From Pseudomonas silvicola (GTDB lineage Bacteria > Pseudomonadota > Gammaproteobacteria > Pseudomonadales > Pseudomonadaceae), in NCBI RefSeq assembly GCF_026651855.1, contig NZ_CP093280.1, forward strand, positions 7,214,501-7,278,500: a DNA stretch of 64,000 nucleotides, in the 5' to 3' direction. The notes below the pieces were generated by a model. It did no database searches, had not been told where the DNA came from, and saw nothing but the letters and a program-made list of their open reading frames with translations. The position numbers and the translations under genes were made by a program. This document shows positions 28,971 to 36,598 of this stretch, piece after piece. Each line of letters starts with the position of its first letter. Within the stretch, counting starts at the first letter, position 1.

Positions 28971-29021
28971 CCACAACGACCACAACGACCACAACGACCA
29001 CAACGACCACAACGACCACAA
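28971..29021. repeat. Tandem 9-bp minisatellite
   Basis: Five exact copies of CCACAACGA (28971-29015) plus a partial sixth. It sits in the 483-bp gap between the STAND and HEPN genes (28854-29336), where I see no convincing gene. One frame on the minus strand would read as Cys-Gly-Arg repeats inside a 102-codon ORF (28949-29257), another as Leu-Trp-Ser repeats. Confidence 0.9.
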
Positions 29022-29336
29022 GCATAGTGGCCTTTCGGCTTGGCAGGGAAAAATTGAGCGCAACGTTGACGAAAAACTAGAGTGCTATCGACTATGCATT
29101 CGACCGAATGCCGACAGCCCACCCGGTCATGCCGTTTAGGGATGGGCGAACGCTGAGCAGAGCGCGGTCCGAACATAGTACTAGGACGTAGTCGACCACT
29201 CCTTTGCGTCAGCTGCTGAGCGACCTTCGGCCCCAGCACAGGAGGCAGCATCCGCAAAGTATTTTCAAATGTGTAGAAACACTATAAAAGATACCTTAAG
29301 TTCCACGTTCCTAGGGCTACCGAGGTCACTATACCC

Positions 29337-31031
29337 ATGTTGATAACTACAGATGAAATAACTAAATTTAGCCTAGAAGCCGACACATACATCCTTAGCA
29401 ATGACCACAGAAAGCTAGAAGAACTTGTCACAAAAATCACAGAACAAGAATATGAGTTTGAGCACCAATATAATGAAGCACAGTACCTATACACGGCAGC
29501 TAACTGTTATTCAGTACTTTACGGTGCCAGAACAGTCACTTGGCATTCTGATGATCTGATGAAGGCTGTAATACTTTATAGGAGAGCTCTACACTGCCTT
29601 CCAAAAACAAACTGGATGGACAAGCCTGACATTATTGAATCGAGCAACCAACTGAGATCGATGATACTTACGAATCTGGCTAACAGCCTTTCATCACAAG
29701 GAAGGGCTTTTTGCTGTTTACCATTTTATGATGAAGCCATTGCTTTAAATCAAAAGCCTGAAGCAATTATTTCTAAAGCACGAAATCAGTTATTTCTCGG
29801 AGAATCACTGTTCGACAACGGCCATAGAGAATACCATTACTTCGTAGCAAACAACCTCATCAAGACCGCACAAAAAAATATTAATGCGTTATACCCCGAG
29901 CACAAAACAGACATTGAGAAAGGCGGGGATTTATATGAGTTCAGCCAGTGGTTCGAGCAAAGTTTTGATCAATCCAGTTTTGATTATTTTTCCGAAAAAA
30001 ATAGCACATTTAAAAACAGAAAAGAAAATCAGTATTTACAATGGTGCGCACAGCACAAACTATTTATAAACGACCTTAATGATGTTTGCGACTTCGAAAT
30101 ATGTTATCAAGACGTCATCTCTTTACCTTCTATTAGCAGGACTTTAAATACAACCCTGGCACTGCATGAAGAGTTAGCATATCATGGAAACTTCGATGAA
30201 ATAAAAAACGATTACTGCTATGCGCGGTATATTTACTTTTCCGCAACAAACATTCCTGCTGACGCACCACACATGTTCAACTCCAGTTATAATCAAGTGG
30301 ATGACATGTCTCACTCTATCAACAACCTAAAGACCAGTCATTACAAATCTTCATTTAGAACGCTATACTCTTTATTCGACAAAATAGCGTACATAGCCAG
30401 TCGCTTTTTTGACTTAAACGACATAAAAGATGATAGATCAATAAGCATAGACAATTTATTTAGAGACATCAAATCAAAAAACCGAAAAATAAAATGGGAA
30501 CCCAACGAAAAATTAAAAAATAGTGACAACCATTTTATCCATGCACTTTTTTACATACTCAAAGATATTCGAGACGTAACAGGTACTTCCTCTGTATCTA
30601 AATGGATCGATCCAGATGCTAGCGCTTTTTCAGAAATCAGGAACGCCATGGAGCATCGGTCTCTGAAGATAGTTGATGACTTTGGATACGAGTTAACTTA
30701 CTCATACTCCAGCTATCACGACGATGAACTTCAAAAATTAAAAATTCAGGCTTTCGAAATAAATAAGAAAATCGAGTCAGTTTCGGATGCTGCTGAAGCT
30801 CTCGCTTTAGAAGACAGGTTGAATCAATTCAAAAACACAATCTATGAAAAGGAGAAACTATCCACTCACTCATTGCTCATACCTATTACCCAATTTGACT
30901 CTCGACTTATGACCCTAATCAAACTAGCTAGGAATTCAATCATGTATCTATCTCTTGCCATTCACTTCGAAGAGAGAAAACGCCCAAACGACCAAATTTG
31001 GATTCCGATGGAATTACCTTTAAAAGATTAA
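29337..31031 (+). CDS. LA2681-like HEPN domain protein with helical N-terminus
   Basis: A 564-residue, AT-rich gene with GAGGT before the ATG. The N-terminal 230 residues look like TPR-type helical repeats (for example NLANSLSSQGRAFCCLPFYDEAI). The C-terminal part resembles the LA2681-like HEPN family: a long helical domain with EIRNAMEHR, the R-x4-H signature of HEPN RNases, at about residue 440. HEPN proteins commonly cut RNA in toxin or phage-defence systems. It sits between the STAND gene and the transfer region; no partner antitoxin is obvious. Confidence 0.7.
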   Translation: MLITTDEITKFSLEADTYILSNDHRKLEELVTKITEQEYEFEHQYNEAQYLYTAANCYSVLYGARTVTWHSDDLMKAVILYRRALHCLPKTNWMDKPDIIESSNQLRSMILTNLANSLSSQGRAFCCLPFYDEAIALNQKPEAIISKARNQLFLGESLFDNGHREYHYFVANNLIKTAQKNINALYPEHKTDIEKGGDLYEFSQWFEQSFDQSSFDYFSEKNSTFKNRKENQYLQWCAQHKLFINDLNDVCDFEICYQDVISLPSISRTLNTTLALHEELAYHGNFDEIKNDYCYARYIYFSATNIPADAPHMFNSSYNQVDDMSHSINNLKTSHYKSSFRTLYSLFDKIAYIASRFFDLNDIKDDRSISIDNLFRDIKSKNRKIKWEPNEKLKNSDNHFIHALFYILKDIRDVTGTSSVSKWIDPDASAFSEIRNAMEHRSLKIVDDFGYELTYSYSSYHDDELQKLKIQAFEINKKIESVSDAAEALALEDRLNQFKNTIYEKEKLSTHSLLIPITQFDSRLMTLIKLARNSIMYLSLAIHFEERKRPNDQIWIPMELPLKD

Positions 31032-31165
31032 CCTCCACAATATTTATTTTTGCCGCTACGAGAGTAGTTTTAGCAACATAATTAAAGCACTTTAACCTAA
31101 ACCATGCCCAATGGAACTAGCAAAATTTAACAACCATAGCATTAAATATTTTTTATTAATACAGG

Positions 31166-31312
31166 CTAAGCGCCTTCAATATTATCATGCATGCTCAACG
31201 CATTAACGAACTGCTGTAACAAAATAATTAGCTCTTCTGGATTGCCGTCAACCAATACTTCACGCAGTAATTCTTCCGCATATCTGGGGTCTGCCCGAAA
31301 CTGCTCTGACAT
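31166..31312 (-). CDS. Short antitoxin-like protein, possibly truncated
   Basis: A 48-residue reading frame, MSEQFRADPRYAEELLREVL... ending NIEGA. Its first 35 residues resemble the N-terminus of HigA-like addiction-module antitoxins, but the helix-turn-helix normally expected after residue 45 is missing. No toxin ORF is visible upstream. The rest of the 435-bp gap (31032-31466) shows nothing I can support. It may be a remnant. Confidence 0.4.
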   Translation of the reverse strand: MSEQFRADPRYAEELLREVLVDGNPEELIILLQQFVNALSMHDNIEGA

Positions 31313-31466
31313 AGCGTCGCTGCGTGCTCGAACTCTCATTCAATCCCGACCTTGCATACGAAAGAAAATTGATGCGGACCATTTCGTAGACAAGCAAACT
31401 AAGCCCCATTAAAAAAACGACAATACTTGCGACGGGTCTATATGCATTTGACAATCCATTTAAAAT

Positions 31467-31838
31467 CTACCTATGCGACTTAACAATTAATCCCATTTTT
31501 TCTGCTACGGCTTTTTGCAATTTGCGAAACTCTACCATCGTACTCTCGACGTTGGCGGCATTTGCCCCTTCTCCATGCTTCTCTGCAAGCCAGAGTTTCA
31601 ATAGGCCGGCAACCCGCCCAAGGTCGCCATTTACCTTGGCCAAATCGGCTACTGCCTTAAGGTCAACGACAGATCGGATGGGCGTGTTCAAACCAAGGGC
31701 GCGAAGATAGCCCGACCGAGACAATCTAGCTTCTTTTGCCTTATCGCTTATCACCGTCTTTTCCTCCTCAGTAACCCAAACCTCAATGGGCTTGCCGCGT
31801 CGGCGAGCCGTTGTTTTTTCTTTGGTGCCGCCTGTCAT
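31467..31838 (-). CDS. traJ: TraJ-like relaxosome accessory protein
   Basis: A 123-residue protein, the same length as IncP TraJ. The sequence PIEVWVTEEE, the SRSGYLRALGL stretch and DLGRVAGLLKLWLAE follow the IncP TraJ pattern: a ribbon-helix-helix-type oriT-binding protein that recruits the relaxase. I chose the ATG at 31838 because AGGAG sits just upstream; 28 extra codons are open before it and run into an IS. An IS5-family element now lies directly upstream, between this gene and oriT, and may have replaced its promoter. No traI follows. Confidence 0.8.
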   Translation of the reverse strand: MTGGTKEKTTARRRGKPIEVWVTEEEKTVISDKAKEARLSRSGYLRALGLNTPIRSVVDLKAVADLAKVNGDLGRVAGLLKLWLAEKHGEGANAANVESTMVEFRKLQKAVAEKMGLIVKSHR

Positions 31839-31873
31839 GGGCGCTCCTGTTGCTGCTGTGTTTTTGCTCTTAG

Positions 31874-33063
31874 GGAAATCCTGAAAAAGACTTCCTGATT
31901 TGGCAAAATCTCCGGACACCAATCGCCGAGCTTTTCAATGAAGCAAATGACCTTCGCCGATGCCGAGTACGCCGGTAAGCGCAAGCAGACCCGCAAGGAA
32001 TTGTTCCTGATCGAGATGGATCGGGTCGTACCCTGGAAGGGTTTGATTGCCCTGATCGAACCTCATTACCCGAAGGGCGAAGGGGGTCGTCCGGCCTATC
32101 CTTTGATGGCGATGCTGCGGGTTCATCTCATGCAGAACTGGTTCGGTTACAGCGATCCTGCGATGGAAGAAGCGCTGTACGAGACGACGATCTTGCGCCA
32201 GTTTTCCGGTCTGAGCCTGGAGCGGATCCCAGATGAAACTACCATCCTCAACTTCCGTCGCCTGCTGGAAAAGCGCGAGTTGGCCGCTGGTATTCTCGGC
32301 GTGATCAATGGCTATCTGGGCGACCGTGGCTTGTCGCTGCGACAAGGCACCATCGTCGATGCCACGCTGATTCATGCGCCCAGTTCGACCAAGAATAAGG
32401 ACGGCAAACGCGATCCTGAGATGCATCAAACCAAGAAAGGTAACCAGTATTACTTCGGTGCCAAAGCTCACATTGGTGTCGACGATGAGTCAGGGCTGGT
32501 GCACAGCGTGGTGGTCACTGCGGCCAACGTCGCGGACATAACCCAAGTCGACAAACTGCTACACGGTGCTGAGAACGTGGTCTGCGCCGATGCAGGCTAT
32601 ACCGGTGTCGAGAAGCGCGAAGAGCATGCGGTACGCCACGTCATCTGGCAGATTGCAACCCGGCGCAGTACCTACAAAAAACACGGTAAACGCAGCGCGC
32701 TGTACAAAGCGATGCGCAAGATCGAGAAAGCCAAGGCCCAGGTTCGCGCCAAGGTTGAGCATCCATTTCGAGTGATCAAGCGTCAGTTTGGTTATACGAA
32801 AGTGCGTTTCCGAGGATTGGTGAAAAACACTGCTCAGATGGTGATGCTGTTCGCCCTGTCGAACCTTTGGATGGCGCGTCGATATTTGCTCTCTAGCGCA
32901 GGAGAGGTGCGTCCGTAATGAGGGAAATAGCTGCTGCGAGGAGCGTTCAGCGGAAAAAATGGATGGAATAGGCGGCAGACTTGATCGGTTTTGAACGGCT
33001 GCCGTTTTTTGAAAGCACCTATGGCTCAGCAGTCGAAAAATAGCGGCCTACTTCAGACCATCC
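31874..33063 (+). mobile_element. IS5-family insertion sequence, 1190 bp
   Basis: The transposase gene is flanked by imperfect inverted ends: GGAAATCCTGAAAAAGAC on the left and GGATGGTCTGAAGTAGGC as the reverse complement of the right end. Both are bordered by the 4-bp direct repeat TTAG (31870-31873 and 33064-33067), which fits the YTAR target of IS5 elements, and the total length is close to that of IS5. Removing it places traJ about 40 bp from the oriT-like region. Confidence 0.85.
31938..32918 (+). CDS. IS5-family transposase
   Basis: A 326-residue DDE transposase. The N-terminal MKQMTFADAEY and GYSDPAMEEALYE segment is followed by the catalytic DATLI (first Asp), ADAGYTG (second Asp) and the Y(2)R(3)E-like region ending VEHPFRVIKRQFGYTK. 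The gene is intact, so the element may be active. It lies 64 bp inside the left terminal repeat. Confidence 0.95.
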   Translation: MKQMTFADAEYAGKRKQTRKELFLIEMDRVVPWKGLIALIEPHYPKGEGGRPAYPLMAMLRVHLMQNWFGYSDPAMEEALYETTILRQFSGLSLERIPDETTILNFRRLLEKRELAAGILGVINGYLGDRGLSLRQGTIVDATLIHAPSSTKNKDGKRDPEMHQTKKGNQYYFGAKAHIGVDDESGLVHSVVVTAANVADITQVDKLLHGAENVVCADAGYTGVEKREEHAVRHVIWQIATRRSTYKKHGKRSALYKAMRKIEKAKAQVRAKVEHPFRVIKRQFGYTKVRFRGLVKNTAQMVMLFALSNLWMARRYLLSSAGEVRP

Positions 33064-33085
33064 TTAGACGCGGTAGCGGCTGTGC

Positions 33086-33185
33086 GCCTCGCAGAGCAAG
33101 ATACGTTGAGCCGAAGGCGAATAAGTGGCAAGTGGTGGATGGGTACGGGCTTGCCCGTACCCGTACAACACACATCTTGCCGTCC
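33086..33185 (+). other. oriT, IncP/RP4-like origin of transfer
   Basis: The order of motifs matches RP4 oriT as I remember it: GCCTCGCAGAGCA, then CGTTGAGC, then GCGAATAAG, an inverted repeat (perfect 10-bp arms GGGTACGGGC at 33141-33150 and GCCCGTACCC at 33153-33162), and a nick-like CATCTTG/C with the expected cut between 33179 and 33180. RP4 has TATCCTG/C here and a different hairpin sequence. TraJ of IncP plasmids binds the hairpin, so an altered hairpin fits an element-encoded TraJ. It lies just right of the IS. Confidence 0.75.
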
Positions 33186-33240
33186 AATCCTGAGCGACTC
33201 TATGCAATTTGATCAATACCGTCAGCTTAAAAAAACAAAA

Positions 33241-33330
33241 TCGCTGACTTTCGCATTGAATCGCATACCTTCGCATTGAATCGCATACCTTCGCGTTGAG
33301 TCGCGCACCATCGCATAGATTCGCATTAAC
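33241..33330 (+). repeat. Nine phased 10-bp units, each beginning TCGC
   Basis: Starting at 33241, every tenth base begins a new TCGC for nine consecutive units. Units 2-3 and 4-5 are an exact 20-bp tandem duplication (TCGCATTGAA then TCGCATACCT). The later units keep TCGC and vary after it. The spacing equals about one helical turn, so a protein array on one DNA face is likely. It is 55 bp from the oriT nick and 200 bp before trbJ, followed by AT-rich DNA. In the 615-bp gap 32919-33533 this, the IS end, oriT and a small hairpin are all I can see. Confidence 0.85.
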
Positions 33331-33446
33331 TAATTAACTTACCACCCGCAACCAACAATACTTTTGTGACCTACCCCCATACGGGCCAGCAAGCAAACCA
33401 ATCTTTATTAACGGACATTTTGCGGACAACTCTCATCATCGGTAGC

Positions 33447-33464
33447 CGGATAGAAAACTATCCG
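33447..33464. promoter_or_regulatory. Perfect hairpin upstream of trbJ
   Basis: CGGATAG and CTATCCG flank an AAAA loop, 70 bp before the trbJ start. It may be a small operator or a terminator of leftward or rightward reading; no T-tract decides this. Confidence 0.4.
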
Positions 33465-33533
33465 CCTATTTAAAATTTCAGCATTAGGCGAGATAATCGA
33501 CGCCACGACAGCTGACATGACAAGGTATTCGAT

Positions 33534-34325
33534 ATGAAGCAGCGATCGACACACCGCGCCTACCCAACTCCCTACAAAATTGCTCGAAGTGCCATGTTGG
33601 GTATCACTATGACAGCGACAAGCCTCGCCGGTTTGGCTTTTTACTCTTCCTCTGCCTACGCGATATATTGCTCTAACTGCTCAACCTTCTATCAGCAGAT
33701 GTTCCAATATGCTGAGGAGGTCAATACCTCACTCAATACAGCCGAACAATTAAAAAACCAAATTCAGCAATATCAAAACATGGTTACACAGGGCATGAGC
33801 TTGCCCAACTCTATCTTTGGGAGTATCGCAACAGACCTGCAAAGCGTGGTTAGTATCTATAATCGATCACAGAGCCTAGGCAGAGAACTTCAGAACATCG
33901 ATACGCAGTTCAACGATAAATTCCCCGGCTTTCAGTCTTATCTGAACGGCACGACGAATTATACTGCTCTCACTACACAGGAGCGTTATCAGAATTGGTC
34001 AGAGCAAGGTCGTGACAATGTGAAATCAGCGCTCGAGGCAGCAAATCTAAACACGAGCAGTTTTGAATCTGAAGATACGAAATTGGCTAGCATGGTCGCT
34101 CGCTCTCAGTCGGCAGTCGGTCGTATGCAAGCGATCCAGGCAGGCAACGAAATAGCCTCACAGAATGTTCAGCAACTTCAAAAGCTGCGTGATCTTTTAG
34201 CTACACAGATCAATATGCAGGGTAACTATTTGGCGCTAGAGGACGACCGTAAGGACATCACTGAGGCAACCGAACAGAAGTTCAAGGAACAGCCTACTAT
34301 CCGCGGTGGCTCGAAGGGGTACTAA
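33534..34325 (+). CDS. trbJ: P-type conjugative transfer protein TrbJ (VirB5-like)
   Basis: A 263-residue exported protein. A long N-region is followed by a hydrophobic signal sequence (about residues 20-43, ending AYA), and the mature part is helical with coiled-coil character (QQMFQYAEEVNTSLNTAEQL). TrbJ is the VirB5-like component of the IncP mating-pair apparatus and probably sits at the pilus tip. It heads a plus-strand group of trbJ, a trbK-position gene, trbL and a small membrane protein, but trbB-trbI are absent from the island. Its C-terminal tail (TIRGGSKGY) recurs in the next gene. Confidence 0.85.
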   Translation: MKQRSTHRAYPTPYKIARSAMLGITMTATSLAGLAFYSSSAYAIYCSNCSTFYQQMFQYAEEVNTSLNTAEQLKNQIQQYQNMVTQGMSLPNSIFGSIATDLQSVVSIYNRSQSLGRELQNIDTQFNDKFPGFQSYLNGTTNYTALTTQERYQNWSEQGRDNVKSALEAANLNTSSFESEDTKLASMVARSQSAVGRMQAIQAGNEIASQNVQQLQKLRDLLATQINMQGNYLALEDDRKDITEATEQKFKEQPTIRGGSKGY

Positions 34326-34327
34326 AA

Positions 34328-34504
34328 ATGGGCATTTCAAAGTGGCTTATAGTTCTGATGTGTGCTGGTTCAGCTGTCGCCGCTTCAGTGACTACAATCA
34401 TAATCGGGAGTCACCAAGAATGCAGAGCAAGCGGTGATCAAAAAAATGCAGACTCAGACTTTAAAGATCAGCGGACTACCCGTGGTGGATCAAAGGGATA
34501 CTAA
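34328..34504 (+). CDS. Small membrane protein in trbK position (entry-exclusion candidate)
   Basis: A 58-residue protein with an N-terminal hydrophobic segment (MGISKWLIVLMCAGSAVAAS) and a polar tail containing one cysteine. It begins 2 bp after trbJ and ends 2 bp before trbL, the place where IncP plasmids carry trbK, the entry-exclusion lipoprotein. No clear lipobox is present. The tail FKDQRTTRGGSKGY is almost the same as the TrbJ tail FKEQPTIRGGSKGY although the DNA has diverged, so it may share a binding partner with TrbJ or come from a duplication. Homology with TrbK is not shown. Confidence 0.55.
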   Translation: MGISKWLIVLMCAGSAVAASVTTIIIGSHQECRASGDQKNADSDFKDQRTTRGGSKGY

Positions 34505-34506
34505 GT

Positions 34507-36108
34507 ATGGATCGTCGTCTCTTGTGGCTCCTCGCGTTCATGGGGATCTTCATCGCTAGTAATGCGCTGGCTGACACCAACCTTGCACAACCAGATACGT
34601 CAGTTGATGGCCTCTTGGACCTAATAATAAATCAGTCGGGTCAGTGGTCACAACGATTGTACGGCTATGCGACTACCCTGTTCTGGCTTTTGGCAACTAT
34701 TCAGCTAGTCTGGACATTTATGCCATTAGTTATGAAACAGGCTGATATAGGCGAGATTGCAGGCGAGCTGGTGCGCTTCATTTTGGTGACTGGCTTCTTT
34801 TTAGCAATATTGAAATATGCTGTGGAATGGGCTACAGCCATTGTCGACAGTTTTCGTGACGCGGGAGCTGCTGCGAGCGGGCTTGAACGGGCGTTGCAGC
34901 CCGGAGACGTCTTCGCAATGGCAGTGGAGTTTTCTCGCGCGATCTTGGCGAGCATTTCATTTTTTTCTCCCGGGCAAGCACTCGCAATTAGCTTAGCGGC
35001 TTTTTTAGTGCTGATTTGCTTTGCATTCATTGCAGCCTTCATGTTCGTGACGCTCGTTGAGTCCTACGTGGTCATTAACGCATCTGTGTTGTTCTTCGGT
35101 TTTGGTGGTTCTCAGTGGACACGGGAATATGCGATTGCTCCCATCCGTTTCGCGGTTGCGGTCGGCGCTAAGTTGTTCGTATTGACCCTGATTATCGGCC
35201 TGATTTTGCAAGCAAGCCGCGAGTGGTCAGCTGCGTACCAGAACAACGAAGCCTCCGTGATGACGATGGCGGGGCTAGCTTTGATTTGCGCCTATTTGAC
35301 GAAGACAATTCCAGACCTTGTCGGCGGCATGATTAGTGGTTCGTCAATGGGTGGTGGTTCGGCCATCGGAGGAATGGCAACGGCCGGAGCGGCGGGTGCT
35401 GCTGCCGCGATCGCCACCGTCGCCACGGCGGGGGTTGCAGCACCTGCTGTAGCCAGCGCACTTGGTGCTGCTAGTAGTGGCGCAGGTACTACCGCTGGCA
35501 GTGGGTTGGCGGGCGCGATCAACTCTAGTTTCGCCAATGCCGCAAGTTCAGCAGGCAGCGGAGCGTCAACGTTAACCGGTGGCGCCGCGCCCTCTGAGGT
35601 GGGTGCCAGCACTGGCGGCAGAACTACCAAGGGTCCAATACTATCGGCGTCAAAGACCAGCGGCGGCCCGCCTGACCCAGCCTCGTCTAGAGCTGATGCT
35701 GAAGCCGCAAAATTGTCTCAGCATGCAGCCAAACAAACCGGTAAGGCCGCACAAGTAAACGAGAACAACGGCCCACAGCAAGCGGCACCAAAAGGGGAAG
35801 CAGTCATGACTGGGGATGAAGTTATCCAGGCTGCTGGTGGGGCTGCAAAGGTGCTCGGCGTTATGGCGTCACTAGCCGTGCCAGGCATGGAGAATGCCCA
35901 CGCCTCATCTCTTGGTGCAGGCTCTACGTTAGCCGTTGCTGACGACAGCTCTTCAGCTCAGGCCAGAGGAACTGAATCGCCCAGTGGACCCGAAGACGCG
36001 GTATCCAACGTGATCCGCCCCGCCTCTGGCACCAGCGCGGCTCACGGAGGCATTGCTTCGCTCAATGTGCCCGGTACGACATCGAACAACGACCCTCTGG
36101 AGGAATAA
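34507..36108 (+). CDS. trbL: P-type conjugative transfer protein TrbL (VirB6-like)
   Basis: A 533-residue polytopic inner-membrane protein. A signal-like first helix is followed by six or so membrane spans between residues 50 and 290 (for example FILVTGFFLAILKYA and LVLICFAFIAAFMFV), then a long Gly/Ala/Ser-rich cytoplasmic or periplasmic tail. This is the normal layout of TrbL, the channel subunit equivalent to VirB6. In SGI1-type islands the corresponding channel subunit replaces that of the helper plasmid. Intact here, with a full-length tail. Confidence 0.85.
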   Translation: MDRRLLWLLAFMGIFIASNALADTNLAQPDTSVDGLLDLIINQSGQWSQRLYGYATTLFWLLATIQLVWTFMPLVMKQADIGEIAGELVRFILVTGFFLAILKYAVEWATAIVDSFRDAGAAASGLERALQPGDVFAMAVEFSRAILASISFFSPGQALAISLAAFLVLICFAFIAAFMFVTLVESYVVINASVLFFGFGGSQWTREYAIAPIRFAVAVGAKLFVLTLIIGLILQASREWSAAYQNNEASVMTMAGLALICAYLTKTIPDLVGGMISGSSMGGGSAIGGMATAGAAGAAAAIATVATAGVAAPAVASALGAASSGAGTTAGSGLAGAINSSFANAASSAGSGASTLTGGAAPSEVGASTGGRTTKGPILSASKTSGGPPDPASSRADAEAAKLSQHAAKQTGKAAQVNENNGPQQAAPKGEAVMTGDEVIQAAGGAAKVLGVMASLAVPGMENAHASSLGAGSTLAVADDSSSAQARGTESPSGPEDAVSNVIRPASGTSAAHGGIASLNVPGTTSNNDPLEE

Positions 36109-36110
36109 CC

Positions 36111-36419
36111 ATGACAGACATTCTGATATTCGCTGGGTTCTCAGCACTGGTCTTTACGCTCGGCATTGCCTTATGGGCGCTTGGCCAATGGCTGCGCAGC
36201 AAGGGCTATGGACCGCAGCTCGATAAGCTGGATCGCCAGTACACAGCGCTCCAGCTCAGGGTGAGCCCGCTGGCCCTATCGGCTTCATACCGTATGATTG
36301 CGGGAGCACATAGCATGAATCGCCTACCTCTGCTGGGAAGCAAAAGTAACGCAGCTCTGACAAAGCAGATTCTGATGGCGATGCGAGCCGAACAGCCTCC
36401 ACAAAAACAAAAAGGCTAA
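36111..36419 (+). CDS. Small membrane protein after trbL, unknown
   Basis: A 102-residue protein with GAGGA before its ATG, 2 bp after trbL, so part of the same transcript. One membrane span (about residues 5-27) is followed by a basic soluble tail. It does not look like TrbM or TrbN. A role with the TrbJ-TrbL group is suggested only by position. A strong terminator follows. Confidence 0.65.
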   Translation: MTDILIFAGFSALVFTLGIALWALGQWLRSKGYGPQLDKLDRQYTALQLRVSPLALSASYRMIAGAHSMNRLPLLGSKSNAALTKQILMAMRAEQPPQKQKG

Positions 36420-36450
36420 AACTCGCTGATCGCTAGCCCGGAGTATTACT

Positions 36451-36475
36451 AACCCCGCCACAGTGCGGGGTTTTG
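36451..36475 (+). terminator. Rho-independent terminator of the trbJ-trbL operon
   Basis: CCCCGC and GCGGGG pair over CACAGT, followed by TTTT. It stands 30 bp after the last gene of the group. Confidence 0.85.
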
Positions 36476-36598
36476 TATTTCTGTGGCAGCCCCGCTTAGT
36501 ACGCCCCTGATTTTTCCCATCCATCGCTTGCCTTGCCGGGCCTTATCATCGGATCCCGAATGGACCTGCGCTATCGTCGGCCATCCCCTTATCGGGCT

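Noticed and set aside
28949-29257. 102-codon minus-strand frame with Cys-Gly-Arg repeats
   Set aside because: The repeats follow from the 9-bp minisatellite; no ribosome site or homology is visible. Reported only as a repeat.
31260-31454. 64-codon minus-strand frame with one hydrophobic segment
   Set aside because: Starts at TTG without a ribosome site and overlaps the antitoxin-like frame. Not enough support.
32991-33212. Short frames on both strands over the oriT-like region
   Set aside because: They cover the IS end, nick region and hairpin. The conserved DNA motifs explain this stretch better than a protein.
33241-33330. CRISPR array
   Set aside because: Units are contiguous 10-bp repeats with no spacers and no cas genes nearby.
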